A stretch of DNA of 26,803 nt from CAKTOF01 sp964523945 (GTDB lineage Bacteria; Bacillota; Clostridia; Oscillospirales; Oscillospiraceae). The notes under the pieces are model-generated. The model was not told the DNA's origin. It saw nothing but the letters and a program-made list of their open reading frames with translations, and did not search any database. Positions 7,302 to 16,169 of the stretch are shown piece after piece. Position numbers and translations under genes: made by a program. Location: contig CAZGBU010000017.1 in the NCBI GenBank assembly GCA_964523945.1, positions 1 through 26,803 on the forward strand, read 5' to 3'. The stretch's first letter is position 1; each line of letters opens with the position of its first letter.

Positions 7302-8570
7302 TCAAAAGCCAGCTGCTTTGAACTGTATCAGCGCTTCGCCGGCGAGGTATGCGCTGCCGCAGACAACCAGCACGCCGTTCGGTTCCATCTGTCGCAGGCC
7401 GAGTGCAATTGCCTCTTCCAAAGAGCTGGCGGCGGCTGCATCCGAGCAGGCGCGCGCTGCTGCGCTGGCTGCAACGGATGGATCGAGTGAACGTGCATCG
7501 CCGACTGGGCAGGCGATAAACCGCCGCGCCCGGCAGGCGACCTGCCGGATACAGTCGGCATAGTCCTTGTCCCGCATCATGCCCATCACGGCAGTGACAG
7601 GCCGGCCGCACAGCAACGTGTCCAACACGGTGCACAGCGTGCGCACACCGCCGGGATTATGCCCGGCATCAACCAGTACCAGCGGATCATGCCGGACAAT
7701 CTGCAGCCGGCCCGGAAGCTGCACTGACTCAATGCCGGCGGTGATGACCGGATCCGGAATGCCCAGCAGGCGGCCCAGCTCGATGGCGCAGGCAGCATTT
7801 TCTGTCTGATGCATTCCGATGAGCGGTACCCGAACCTCCAGCTCGCCATCATAGCGGATCAGCGAACCGCTCAGGCCACAGTCTGCAACTGCGGGCAGGC
7901 TGGTCACACGCAGGCCTGCACCGCGATGCACGCAGGCAAATCGCACGGTGCGCAGCGCATCCGGCGCCTGCGTGCATGGCGTAACCACCATGCAGCCCGG
8001 CTTTATAATTCCGGCTTTTTCTGATGCGATCTGGACGATTGTCTCCCCGAGCCGCGCGGTATGGTCAAACGAGACCGAGGTGATGCAAGCCACCGCAGGC
8101 GAGCGAATCACATTGGTTGCGTCACAGCGGCCGCCGAGTCCAGTCTCCAGTACAAGAAACTCACAGTTCCGCTCGGCAAACCAGCAAAACGCAATGGCCG
8201 TAATCAGTTCAAATTCACCAACTGGTTCATAACCCTGTTCCTCAAGCTGCTGCTGGGCATGCAGCACCGTCTGCGTCCAACGGCACAGGTCAGCCTCGGG
8301 AATCAGACGCCCGTTGATCTGCATGCGCTCGCGGAAATCGATCAGGTGCGGCGAGAGAAACAGACCAGTGCGATAGCCGGCCTTTTGCAGAATGCTGGCT
8401 GTCATCGCACAGACTGAGCCTTTTCCGTTCGTTCCGGCAATATGGACACAGCGAAGCCGCTCGTGCGGATCGCCAAGCGCACGCAGCAGCCGGGCGATCC
8501 GTTCAAGCCCGGGCACAGGGGAAAACCGTTGGCGGTCTTCGATTGCAGCAAGGCACTGCTCATACGTCAT
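7302..8570 (-). CDS. folC: Bifunctional folylpolyglutamate synthase / dihydrofolate synthase FolC
   Basis: FolC is a Mur-ligase-family enzyme that adds glutamate to dihydropteroate and to folates, using ATP. Motifs are the P-loop GTNGKGSV (about residues 46-53), SPHLIDFRERMQING, LETGLGGRCDATN, SFDHTARLG, the EKAGIIKPG stretch and a C-terminal-domain DAGHNPGG. I chose the ATG at 8570 (422 residues), which overlaps the valS stop as ATGA. An ATG at 8576, two codons upstream, is equally possible, and neither has a strong ribosome binding site. It is co-transcribed with valS, a common Firmicutes pair. Some folC genes are dihydrofolate-synthase deficient, and the sequence does not settle this. Confidence 0.95.
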   Translation of the reverse strand: MTYEQCLAAIEDRQRFSPVPGLERIARLLRALGDPHERLRCVHIAGTNGKGSVCAMTASILQKAGYRTGLFLSPHLIDFRERMQINGRLIPEADLCRWTQTVLHAQQQLEEQGYEPVGEFELITAIAFCWFAERNCEFLVLETGLGGRCDATNVIRSPAVACITSVSFDHTARLGETIVQIASEKAGIIKPGCMVVTPCTQAPDALRTVRFACVHRGAGLRVTSLPAVADCGLSGSLIRYDGELEVRVPLIGMHQTENAACAIELGRLLGIPDPVITAGIESVQLPGRLQIVRHDPLVLVDAGHNPGGVRTLCTVLDTLLCGRPVTAVMGMMRDKDYADCIRQVACRARRFIACPVGDARSLDPSVAASAAARACSDAAAASSLEEAIALGLRQMEPNGVLVVCGSAYLAGEALIQFKAAGF

Positions 8571-11203
8571 ACGCATCCAAGCCGTTCCAGGCTCTCGGTC
8601 AGCTGTGCAATCAGCCTGCCGAGCTTTTCCTCTTTTTCCCGCTCGCCGGCAACGACGGCCTCCGGCGCGCGCTCCACAAACTTTGGATTATCCAGTTTGC
8701 CGCGCACCATCGTCAGTTCACGGTTGGCCTTTTCCAGCTCTTTGCGGACGCGGGCGCGCTCGGCATTCAGATCGACCAGCTGATCCATCGGCATATACAG
8801 CTTTGCTTCCCCGGTGACCGCCTGCACCATGGTGTCGGCATTCTCCGGAGCCACTGACGTGATCACAACATTGTCTGAATAAGCAAGCCGCATCAAAAAA
8901 CCAGTGCCGCGCTCAAAAATCTCCGGACGTGCTGTTACAATATAAAGCGTCGCCTTTTTGGACGGCGGGACGTTCATCTCAGCACGGCGGTTGCGCACAG
9001 CACGGATCGCCTCCATGACCGATTCCATTGCTGCTTCCTCCTGCGGGAATGAGAGCGCAGCATCATATACCGGCCAGCTGGAAACCATAATAGAATCGCC
9101 TTCGTGCGGGATAGCCTGCCAGATTTCTTCAGTGATGAATGGCATAAACGGATGCAGCAGCTTCAGAAACTGGTCAAGCACATAGATTAGCACCTGTTGC
9201 GCGACACGTTTACTCTCCTCTGTGCCGTCGTAAAGCCGCGCCTTGGTCAGTTCGATATACCAGTCGCAATAGCTGTCCCAAATGAAGTCGTAGATCTTCT
9301 GGACAGCGACGCCAAGCTCAAACTTCTCCATGTTTTCGGTGACTTCTGCGATCACGCAGTTGAGCTGCGAAAGGATCCAGCGGTCCTCAATTTCCAGCTC
9401 CGACGCTTTTGGCAGGCGGTTTTCCGTCACCGACAGATTCATCAGGACATAGCGGCTGGCGTTCCAGATCTTGTTGGCAAAGTTTCGCATTGCTTCGCAC
9501 CGTTCAACGTAAAAGCGCATATCGTTGCCGGGGCTGTTGCCGGTGATCATATTCATGCGCAGCGCATCGGCACCGTAACGCTCAACCATCTCAAGCGGGT
9601 CGATACCGTTTCCGAGCGACTTCGACATCTTACGGCCTTTATCATCGCGCACCAGGCCGTGGATCAGCACTGTGTGAAACGGCGGCTTCCCCATATGTTC
9701 ACAGGCTGAAAAAATCATGCGTGCGACCCAGAAGAAGATAATGTCATATCCTGTGACGAGAACGTCTGTCGGATAAAAATATGCCAGGTCCTCTGTCTGA
9801 TCCGGCCAGCCGAGCGTCTCAAATGGCCATAGCGCAGAAGAAAACCAGGTGTCAAGCACGTCCGGGTCGCGCGCAATGTTCTCACTGTGACAATGCTCGC
9901 ACTCTGTCGGGTCTGTACGCGAAACAGTGATATGGCCGCAGTCGGCACAGTACCATGCCGGGATCTGGTGGCCCCACCAAAGCTGACGGGAGATGCACCA
10001 GTCGCGCACATTCTCCATCCAGTTGAGGTAGGTTTTGGAGAAACGATCCGGCACAAACTTGGTTTCGCCGTCTCTGACGACACGGATTGCCTCCTTGGCC
10101 AGCGGCTGCATTTTGACAAACCACTGTGCTGAGATAATCGGCTCAACGTCGTTGTGACAACGGTAACAGGTGCCGACATTGTGCTGATGCTCTTCCGTCC
10201 GAACGAGATAGCCCTGCTGCTCCAGATCGGCCAGGATTGCCTTGCGGGCCTCGTAACGGTCAAGCCCTTCATACTTTCCACCGAGTGAATTGACGCGGCC
10301 ATTGTCGTCAAGCACGCGGATGACCTCGAGATGATGCCGCTGGCCCACCTCAAAGTCGTTCGGGTCATGCGCCGGCGTCATTTTGACGCAGCCGGTGCCA
10401 AATTCCATATCGACATATTCGTCCGCAACAATCGGCATTTCACGGCCAACAAGCGGAAGAATGCAGGTCCTGCCGACGAGATGGGTATAGCGCGTATCAT
10501 TGGGATTAACGGCCACGCCTGAGTCGCCGAGCATTGTTTCAGGCCGGGTAGTCGCAACGACAACAAACTCGTCGGAATCCTTGACCGGATAGCGCAGATA
10601 CCACAGCTTCCCCGGCTTGTCCTGGTATTCCACCTCAGTGTCAGACAACGCGGTTACGCAGTGCGGGCACCAGTTGATGATGAGGCTTCCTTTGTAGATC
10701 AGGCCCTTTTCATACAGGCGGACAAAGACTTCCCGCACTGCGTGGGAGCACCCTTCGTCCATCGTAAAACGCGAACGGCTCCAGTCGCAGGATACACCGA
10801 GTGATTTCTGCTGCTGGACGATCCGGTCGCCATAGGCGCTCTTCCAGTCCCAGACGCGCTGCAAAAACCGTTCCCGTCCCAGATCATAACGGGTCAGGCC
10901 CTCTTTGCGCAGTTCCTCTTCGACCTTAATCTGTGTGGCGATGCCAGCGTGGTCAACACCGGGGACCCAAAGCGCACTGTATCCCTGCATCCGCTTGTAG
11001 CGGATCAGGACGTCCTGCAGGGTGCAGTCCATCGCATGGCCCATGTGCAGCTGGCCGGTAACATTCGGTGGGGGCATCACAATTGTAAACGGCTTGCGGT
11101 CCGAATCCGCCTCAGCGTGAAAATAGCCGTGCTCCTCCCACATCGAGTAAAGCCTGGTTTCCACCTGTTTCGGATCATACGTCTTTGGTAACTCTCTTGC
11201 CAT
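8567..11203 (-). CDS. valS: Valine--tRNA ligase
   Basis: ValS is a class I aminoacyl-tRNA synthetase charging tRNA-Val, with a CP1 editing domain. It has 878 residues. The HIGH signature is HMGH (residues 53-56, within PPPNVTGQLHMGHAM), and KMSKS is present as KMSKSLGN. Paired Cys motifs (CYRCH and CADCGH...CEHCH) suggest zinc binding in the inserted domains. The C-terminal end is a basic/acidic coiled-coil arm (LNAERARVRKELEKANRE onward) that contacts tRNA. The ATG at 11203 has AGGAG upstream. The open frame extends to 11398, but that extension runs through the T-box leader and is non-coding. Expression is controlled by the T-box leader. Confidence 0.98.
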   Translation of the reverse strand: MARELPKTYDPKQVETRLYSMWEEHGYFHAEADSDRKPFTIVMPPPNVTGQLHMGHAMDCTLQDVLIRYKRMQGYSALWVPGVDHAGIATQIKVEEELRKEGLTRYDLGRERFLQRVWDWKSAYGDRIVQQQKSLGVSCDWSRSRFTMDEGCSHAVREVFVRLYEKGLIYKGSLIINWCPHCVTALSDTEVEYQDKPGKLWYLRYPVKDSDEFVVVATTRPETMLGDSGVAVNPNDTRYTHLVGRTCILPLVGREMPIVADEYVDMEFGTGCVKMTPAHDPNDFEVGQRHHLEVIRVLDDNGRVNSLGGKYEGLDRYEARKAILADLEQQGYLVRTEEHQHNVGTCYRCHNDVEPIISAQWFVKMQPLAKEAIRVVRDGETKFVPDRFSKTYLNWMENVRDWCISRQLWWGHQIPAWYCADCGHITVSRTDPTECEHCHSENIARDPDVLDTWFSSALWPFETLGWPDQTEDLAYFYPTDVLVTGYDIIFFWVARMIFSACEHMGKPPFHTVLIHGLVRDDKGRKMSKSLGNGIDPLEMVERYGADALRMNMITGNSPGNDMRFYVERCEAMRNFANKIWNASRYVLMNLSVTENRLPKASELEIEDRWILSQLNCVIAEVTENMEKFELGVAVQKIYDFIWDSYCDWYIELTKARLYDGTEESKRVAQQVLIYVLDQFLKLLHPFMPFITEEIWQAIPHEGDSIMVSSWPVYDAALSFPQEEAAMESVMEAIRAVRNRRAEMNVPPSKKATLYIVTARPEIFERGTGFLMRLAYSDNVVITSVAPENADTMVQAVTGEAKLYMPMDQLVDLNAERARVRKELEKANRELTMVRGKLDNPKFVERAPEAVVAGEREKEEKLGRLIAQLTESLERLGCV

Positions 11204-11472
11204 AGTTTCACTCCTAAAAAAACGCCCTGAACAGAGTATACTCTGTTCAGGGCGAAATGCATTTCCGCGGTACCACCTGAATTCCCATTTGTCGGGCACT
11301 TTCGGCCCCTGTAACGGGAGGAACCCGTACCGGCCTACGCTTTTTTCAGCCGTCCGCTCAGAGGCGACTTTCCGCTGCCCGGCCGGAGCTTCCACCAACC
11401 GCCCCGTCTCTGATCACCGGGAAGAGCGTACTCCTCCTCTTCACTGCGTTTACCTCAGTATTCCATTTGATG
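11204..11472 (-). promoter_or_regulatory. T-box riboswitch leader, valine (GUC) specific
   Basis: The leader contains the T-box core AGGTGGTACCGCGG (11265-11278). Its UGGU would pair with the ACCA end of uncharged tRNA, which fits a discriminator A. In Stem I, AGAGG pairs with CCTCT, and the loop above holds an AGTA element on the 5' side. Opposite it on the 3' side is the candidate specifier GTC (11366-11368), a valine codon, matching the downstream valS. The leader ends in the attenuator terminator at 11216-11254. By T-box family knowledge, valine starvation raises uncharged tRNA-Val and allows read-through into valS-folC. This leader fills the roughly 300-nt gap between valS and pyc. Confidence 0.93.
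11216..11254 (-). terminator. T-box attenuator terminator upstream of valS
   Basis: A perfect 32-nt inverted repeat (11223-11254) is followed on the minus strand by seven T (11222 down to 11216). It directly precedes the AGGAG ribosome binding site of valS. This is the terminator form of the T-box switch. Part of its 5' arm would need to re-pair in the antiterminator when uncharged tRNA-Val binds. Confidence 0.93.
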
Positions 11473-11478
11473 AGTCAG

Positions 11479-11507
11479 ATGATACACCAAAACGTGCTGC
11501 TTGTCAA
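11479..11507 (-). promoter_or_regulatory. Predicted sigma-A promoter of the valS T-box transcript
   Basis: A perfect TTGACA (11502-11507) and TATCAT (11479-11484) lie 17 nt apart on the minus strand. The -35 box begins immediately after the pyc stop codon (11508-11510). Transcription would start near 11472, just 5' of the Stem I region. No terminator separates pyc from this promoter, so pyc transcripts may also run into the T-box and stop there. Confidence 0.88.
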
Positions 11508-14500
11508 TTATTTCACGGTAATCAAAAGCTCGCCGGCCTTGACGTTGTCTCCCTCCTTGATGAGGACCTGATCAATCACGCCGTCCATGCGGGCGACAAC
11601 GGAAGTCTCCATCTTCATCGCTTCAATGACGGCGACAACCTGATTCTCCTTGACCGGATCACCCGGCTTTACACTGACCTTGGAAACCATACCGGGAATT
11701 GAAGCGCCGGTCTGGCTCTTATCCTCCGGATCGGCAAGCACAACCGGCTTGACCGTTACCGAAGCTTTCGGATCGGGCACCGCAACCTCGCGGCGCATGC
11801 CATTGAGTTCGAACTGCACCTGACGTGTGCCGTCCTCGTTCAGGTCGCCAAGGCCGAGATATTTGATGACAAGCGTCTTACCGTCCTCGATGTTGATCTT
11901 ATTCGTCTCACCAATGGCCATGCCGTTGAAGAAGACATGGCTGCCCATTCGCATGATATAGCCATACTCCTGATGATGACGCCAGAACTCTTCGACCACT
12001 TTCGGATACATGCACCATGCTACGGCAGTACGGATGCCGGCACCGGGATGGAACTTGTCGCACTCGCGTTTGGCAGCCTCAAAATCGATCGGCTCGAGCA
12101 TCTCTCCCGGACGGCAGATAATCGGCTTCTCCCCCTTGAGAACGACGCGCTGCAGATCCTCCGGGAAGCCCCAGGCCGGCTGGCCCATCATGCCCTTGAA
12201 GTAGGAGACGACAGAGTCCGGGAATGTGAGCGCCTCGCCGCGCTCGACAATATTCTCGGGCGTCAGATCGTTCTGAACCATAAAGATGGCCAGGTCGCCG
12301 ACCATTTTGCTTGACGGGGTGACCTTGACAATGTCGCCGAGCATATCGTTGACCGTGCGGTACATTTCCTTGACTTCTTCAAAGCGGGAGCCAAGGCCGA
12401 GCGAGACAACCTGCGGCTGGAGATTGGTGTACTGGCCGCCGGGAATCTCGTAGCGGTAAATGTCTGTAACAGGGTTTTTCAGGCCGTGATCAAACTTTTC
12501 ATAGCGCAGCCGCACGTCAGCCCAGTAATCGGTCAGCTTTTGAATGCCGCCTAAATCCAGTCCGGTGTCGCGCTCCTGGCCCTGCAGCGCAGCGACAACG
12601 GCGTTCATCGACGGCTGGCTGGTCAGGCTGGACATCGATGCAATGGCGGTGTCAACGATATCGACACCGGCTTCGGACGCCATCAGCAGCGTTGCCACCT
12701 GATTGGCTGTTGTGTCGTGCGTATGCAGCTGGATTGGAATGCCGATCTCCTGCTTCAGTGTGGAGACAAGCTTTTTCGCTGCGTACGGCTTGAGCAGGCC
12801 GGACATATCCTTGATGGCCAGCATATGCGCGCCGCGCTTCTCGAGCTCTTTGGCCATCTTAACGTAGTACTCCAGCGTATACTTGTCGCGCTTTGGATCG
12901 AGAATATCGCCGGTGTAGCAGACGGTTGCCTGGCAGATCTTATCCTGCTTGAGCACCTCGTCCATGGCAATTTCCATGCCGGGTATCCAGTTCAGACTGT
13001 CGAAGATACGGAACACATCGATCCCACTGCGGGCGGCTTCTTTCACGAACTCACGTACCAGATTGTCGGGATAGTTCGTATAGCCGACGAGGTTAGACCC
13101 CCGCAGCAGCATCTGGAACAAAATGTTCGGAATCTTCTCACGCAGCAGATCGAGCCGTTCCCAGGGCGACTCGTGCAGATAGCGGTAAGCAACGTCAAAT
13201 GTTGCGCCGCCCCACATCTCGAGTGAGAAGCAATCAGCCAAAATCCGCGCTGTGCCGTCGGCGCCCTTGACCATATCGCGTGTGCGCATGCGCGTGGAGA
13301 GAAGACTCTGGTGCGCATCTCGCATCGTTGTATCGCAGATCAGCAGCTTCTTCTGGTCAAGCACCCACTTCATAACGGCGCTGGGGCCTTCAGCATCCAG
13401 CATCTGCTTCAGGCCGGGCTTCGGGTCGCCCTCGACATTCGGGAAGCGAGGCGTATCGTACTGATGCCGCTCGGCATTCGGATCGTTGACCTGAATATTG
13501 GCGATGTATTTCAGCACGCGGGTCGCACGGTCGCGCGAGTTCTCAATCTCAAACAGTTCCGGCGTCTCATCGATAAATTTGGTATGGCACTGCCCTGCCT
13601 CAAACTGCGGATGCCGCAGAATATTGGAGATGAACGGAATATTGGTCTTGACGCCGCGGATATGCACTTCAGAAATTGCACGCGCTGCCTTGTGGCAAAC
13701 ACCGACAAAGGTATTGTCCCACGTTGTGACCTTGACGAGCAGCGAATCGTAATATGGTGAGATCACCGTGCCGGCAGCAGCGTTGCCGCCGTCGAGCCGG
13801 ACGCCAAAGCCGCCGCCGGTGCGGTAAGCGGTAATGCGCCCGGTATCCGGCGCAAAGTTGTTGACGGGATCCTCCGTCGTAACGCGGCACTGAATGGCAT
13901 AGCCGTTCATTTTCACATCGTCCTGACTACGCAGGCCGATCGGATCAAACGAGAGCGGATGGCCCTCGGCGATCAGGATCTGCGCACGAACCAGATCCAC
14001 GCCCGTCACCATCTCAGTTACGGTATGCTCCACCTGAATGCGCGGATTCATCTCAATGAAATAATGATTGCCCTGCTTGTCGACCAGGAACTCGACGGTC
14101 CCGGCATTGATGTAGCCGACCTCTTTGGCAATCTTGACTGCATCGTCATAAAGCGCCTGACGGACATGCTCCGGCACAGAGAACGCCGGCGCAAACTCAA
14201 CAACCTTCTGATAACGGCGCTGCAGCGAGCAGTCGCGTTCGCCGAGATGATAGACATTCCCGTGCGTGTCAGCCAGAATCTGTACCTCAATATGCTTCGG
14301 CTCGACCAGGTACTTCTCAATGAAAATATCATCGTTGCCGAATGCTTTTTTCGCTTCATTTTTTACCAGCTCAAACGCAGGCTTGACTTCGTCCGGCATG
14401 TCACAGCGACGCATGCCGCGGCCGCCGCCGCCCGCAGCTGCTTTCAGGATGATCGGGAAACCATAGCTGATGGCCTTTTCAAGCGCCTCGTCCGCGTCGC

Positions 14501-14930
14501 GCAGCGGCTGGTCCGATCCGGGAATTGTCGGCACACCGCAGCGCATCGCGATGGCCTTAGCGTTGAGCTTGTCACCCATCTGCTCTAAAATGTGGGATGG
14601 GGGACCAATAAAGGTGATGCCGGCCGCCTCACAGGCGCGCGCAAACTCCGCATTTTCGGAAAGAAAGCCGTAGCCCGGGTGGATGGCGTCGACCCCGCGG
14701 CGCTTTGCCAGGTCGATGATCGGCTCAATATCCAGATACGCGCTCAGCGGACTTTTATTCTCGCCGATGAGATAGGATTCATCGGCTTTCGTACGAAACA
14801 GGCTGTATGTGTCTTCGTTGGAATACATGGCAACGGTGTGCAGGCCAAGATCGTAACAGGCGCGGAAAATGCGGATTGCAATTTCGCCGCGGTTCGCCAC
14901 GAGCACTTTCTGGAACTGATGCTCCGCCAT
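11508..14930 (-). CDS. pyc: Pyruvate carboxylase
   Basis: This biotin enzyme carboxylates pyruvate to oxaloacetate (ATP and bicarbonate dependent). The full single-chain form has 1140 residues. The N-terminal biotin carboxylase (about 1-455) starts with KVLVANRGEIAIRIFRA and has the glycine-rich ATP-grasp loop AAGGGGRGM and EMNPRIQVEHTVTE. The carboxyltransferase domain (about 525-800) has CDTTMRDAHQSLL and QLHTHDTTANQ. The conserved PYC domain follows. The C-terminal biotinyl domain has EAMKMET with Lys1106 as the biotin site. The ATG at 14930 has GAGGTGAT upstream. It appears to be a single-gene unit with its own promoter. Confidence 0.98.
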   Translation of the reverse strand: MAEHQFQKVLVANRGEIAIRIFRACYDLGLHTVAMYSNEDTYSLFRTKADESYLIGENKSPLSAYLDIEPIIDLAKRRGVDAIHPGYGFLSENAEFARACEAAGITFIGPPSHILEQMGDKLNAKAIAMRCGVPTIPGSDQPLRDADEALEKAISYGFPIILKAAAGGGGRGMRRCDMPDEVKPAFELVKNEAKKAFGNDDIFIEKYLVEPKHIEVQILADTHGNVYHLGERDCSLQRRYQKVVEFAPAFSVPEHVRQALYDDAVKIAKEVGYINAGTVEFLVDKQGNHYFIEMNPRIQVEHTVTEMVTGVDLVRAQILIAEGHPLSFDPIGLRSQDDVKMNGYAIQCRVTTEDPVNNFAPDTGRITAYRTGGGFGVRLDGGNAAAGTVISPYYDSLLVKVTTWDNTFVGVCHKAARAISEVHIRGVKTNIPFISNILRHPQFEAGQCHTKFIDETPELFEIENSRDRATRVLKYIANIQVNDPNAERHQYDTPRFPNVEGDPKPGLKQMLDAEGPSAVMKWVLDQKKLLICDTTMRDAHQSLLSTRMRTRDMVKGADGTARILADCFSLEMWGGATFDVAYRYLHESPWERLDLLREKIPNILFQMLLRGSNLVGYTNYPDNLVREFVKEAARSGIDVFRIFDSLNWIPGMEIAMDEVLKQDKICQATVCYTGDILDPKRDKYTLEYYVKMAKELEKRGAHMLAIKDMSGLLKPYAAKKLVSTLKQEIGIPIQLHTHDTTANQVATLLMASEAGVDIVDTAIASMSSLTSQPSMNAVVAALQGQERDTGLDLGGIQKLTDYWADVRLRYEKFDHGLKNPVTDIYRYEIPGGQYTNLQPQVVSLGLGSRFEEVKEMYRTVNDMLGDIVKVTPSSKMVGDLAIFMVQNDLTPENIVERGEALTFPDSVVSYFKGMMGQPAWGFPEDLQRVVLKGEKPIICRPGEMLEPIDFEAAKRECDKFHPGAGIRTAVAWCMYPKVVEEFWRHHQEYGYIMRMGSHVFFNGMAIGETNKINIEDGKTLVIKYLGLGDLNEDGTRQVQFELNGMRREVAVPDPKASVTVKPVVLADPEDKSQTGASIPGMVSKVSVKPGDPVKENQVVAVIEAMKMETSVVARMDGVIDQVLIKEGDNVKAGELLITVK

Positions 14931-14995
14931 ATCGAAATCACCTCAAGTATAAAGATTTGCAGGGATTCAAAATTGCCGCATAAGCGTACAAATAC

Positions 14996-15024
14996 AGTAT
15001 AGGGGAATTCATATCAATAGTAAA
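14996..15024 (-). promoter_or_regulatory. Possible sigma-A promoter of pyc
   Basis: TTTACT (15019-15024) and TATACT (14996-15001) are spaced by 17 nt on the minus strand, within an AT-rich stretch (14941-15060) that stands out from its GC-rich surroundings. The start would be near 14989, giving a leader of about 60 nt. The -35 match is only four of six. Confidence 0.5.
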
Positions 15025-15101
15025 TATCGATTTTCTCAAATTTAACCCCAATTTTTCAAACACCATTGACGGGTTCGCCAAATGCGCGCCGGCAGACAAA
15101 T

Positions 15102-15131
15102 CGGCCGTGCGGCGTATCTGCTGCACGGCCG
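15102..15131. other. Stem-loop downstream of the coiled-coil gene
   Basis: A 9-bp GC-rich perfect stem (15102-15110 with 15123-15131), extendable inward by two more pairs past one mismatch. It lies 13 nt after the stop of the gene ending at 15145. On the minus strand it is followed only by ATTTGTCTG, not a real T-run, so termination there is plausible but weak. Between it and the pyc promoter I see only AT-rich sequence. Confidence 0.5.
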
Positions 15132-15144
15132 TTCCGGATCATAT

Positions 15145-15642
15145 TCAAACGTCTTCGATGATGGGAGATGGGTTTTTTGCCTGCGGATTGGTCAGCGCAC
15201 GGAACTTCGCGCGCGATTCCTTCACCTCGCCGAGCGCCTCAGTGATTGCCTCTTCGGTGCGGCGGAGCGCATCGTCGACATAGTCATTGGTCACCTGGCG
15301 CAGCTCTTTAATCTTATCCTGTGCATTTTTGATCATTTCGGCAGCCTGTGCCTTGGCCTGAAGATAGACCTCCTCCTGGGAGATCATCTGTTTGGCACGC
15401 TGCTCCGCCTGACGGCGAATGTTTTCTGCCTCGCGCTTGGCGTTTGTGATAACCTCGTTGCGCGATTCCACAATCGTCTTGGCCTGCTTGAGTTCACCCG
15501 GCATCTGATTGGAAATCTCGTCGAGCAGATCGAGAACCTTGTCCCGCTCCACGACGCACTTGTCCGCGCCGAGCGGAAGGCTCCACGCATCCTGAATCAT
15601 CTCATATAATGTGCTGAGGACGTCTTCTACGCTGTTGGCCAT
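15145..15642 (-). CDS. Coiled-coil protein of unknown function (F0 subunit b-like), linked to coaD
   Basis: No biochemical function can be assigned. The 165-residue protein is highly charged and almost entirely helical, with a long Ala/Glu/Lys/Arg/Gln-rich region (about residues 45-140) typical of coiled coils and similar in composition to ATP-synthase subunit b and DivIVA-like proteins. It has no membrane segment. Proteins of this type next to coaD in Clostridia are often labelled simply 'ATPase' or F0-b-like, but I see no nucleotide-binding motif. The ATG at 15642 has AGGAGG upstream. It lies 15 nt after the coaD stop as the last gene of uvrC-rsmD-coaD. A scaffold role is only a guess. Confidence 0.85.
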   Translation of the reverse strand: MANSVEDVLSTLYEMIQDAWSLPLGADKCVVERDKVLDLLDEISNQMPGELKQAKTIVESRNEVITNAKREAENIRRQAEQRAKQMISQEEVYLQAKAQAAEMIKNAQDKIKELRQVTNDYVDDALRRTEEAITEALGEVKESRAKFRALTNPQAKNPSPIIEDV

Positions 15643-15657
15643 GGTGAACCTCCTGTA

Positions 15658-16152
15658 TTACGTTGATTCGCGTTTTTGTTCAATTCGCTTCTGAAAGTCA
15701 GGAATGATCGCCGCCGGGAGGAAGTCCGTCAGATCCGCCTGATAACGCCCGATCTCCTTGACCGCGCTCGAGCTCAGATACATGTAACGATCCTCCGCGG
15801 TCAGGAACATCGTGTCGAGCCCCGGATTGAGCTTCCGGTTGATAATTGCCATCTGGAATTCCGCTTCAAAGTCCGTAATGGCGCGCAGACCTTTGACCAC
15901 GACACAGCCGCCCTTTTCCCTGGCATAGTCGGCGAGCAGGCCGCAATAGGATTCCACCGATACATTCGGCAGATGTTTTGTCACGCGCTTGATCAGAGCA
16001 ACACGCTCTCCTGCCGTGAACATCGGGTGCTTTTCCGAGTTGACCATCACGCAGATAACCAGATGGTCAAAAATCCCAGCTGCGCGTTCAATGATGTTCA
16101 GGTGGCCCAGGGTAACCGGGTCGAAGCTGCCCGGGTAGATCGCATCTCTCAT
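15658..16152 (-). CDS. coaD: Phosphopantetheine adenylyltransferase
   Basis: CoaD makes dephospho-CoA from 4'-phosphopantetheine and ATP, the penultimate step of coenzyme A synthesis. It has 164 residues, as usual. The nucleotidyltransferase signature is TLGH (residues 14-17, in YPGSFDPVTLGHLNII). VKGLRAITDFEAEFQMA and YLSSSAVKEI (the family's ISSS-type motif) follow. The ATG at 16152 has GGAGGA upstream. It lies 17 nt after rsmD, and rsmD-coaD is a widely conserved pair. Confidence 0.97.
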   Translation of the reverse strand: MRDAIYPGSFDPVTLGHLNIIERAAGIFDHLVICVMVNSEKHPMFTAGERVALIKRVTKHLPNVSVESYCGLLADYAREKGGCVVVKGLRAITDFEAEFQMAIINRKLNPGLDTMFLTAEDRYMYLSSSAVKEIGRYQADLTDFLPAAIIPDFQKRIEQKREST

Positions 16153-16169
16153 GGGATTCCTCCGTTGGA

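Noticed and set aside
11204..11398. N-terminal extension of ValS in the open frame
   Set aside because: It would be translated from the T-box leader and attenuator. The AGGAG-ATG at 11203 and similarity to the ValS N terminus fix the start.
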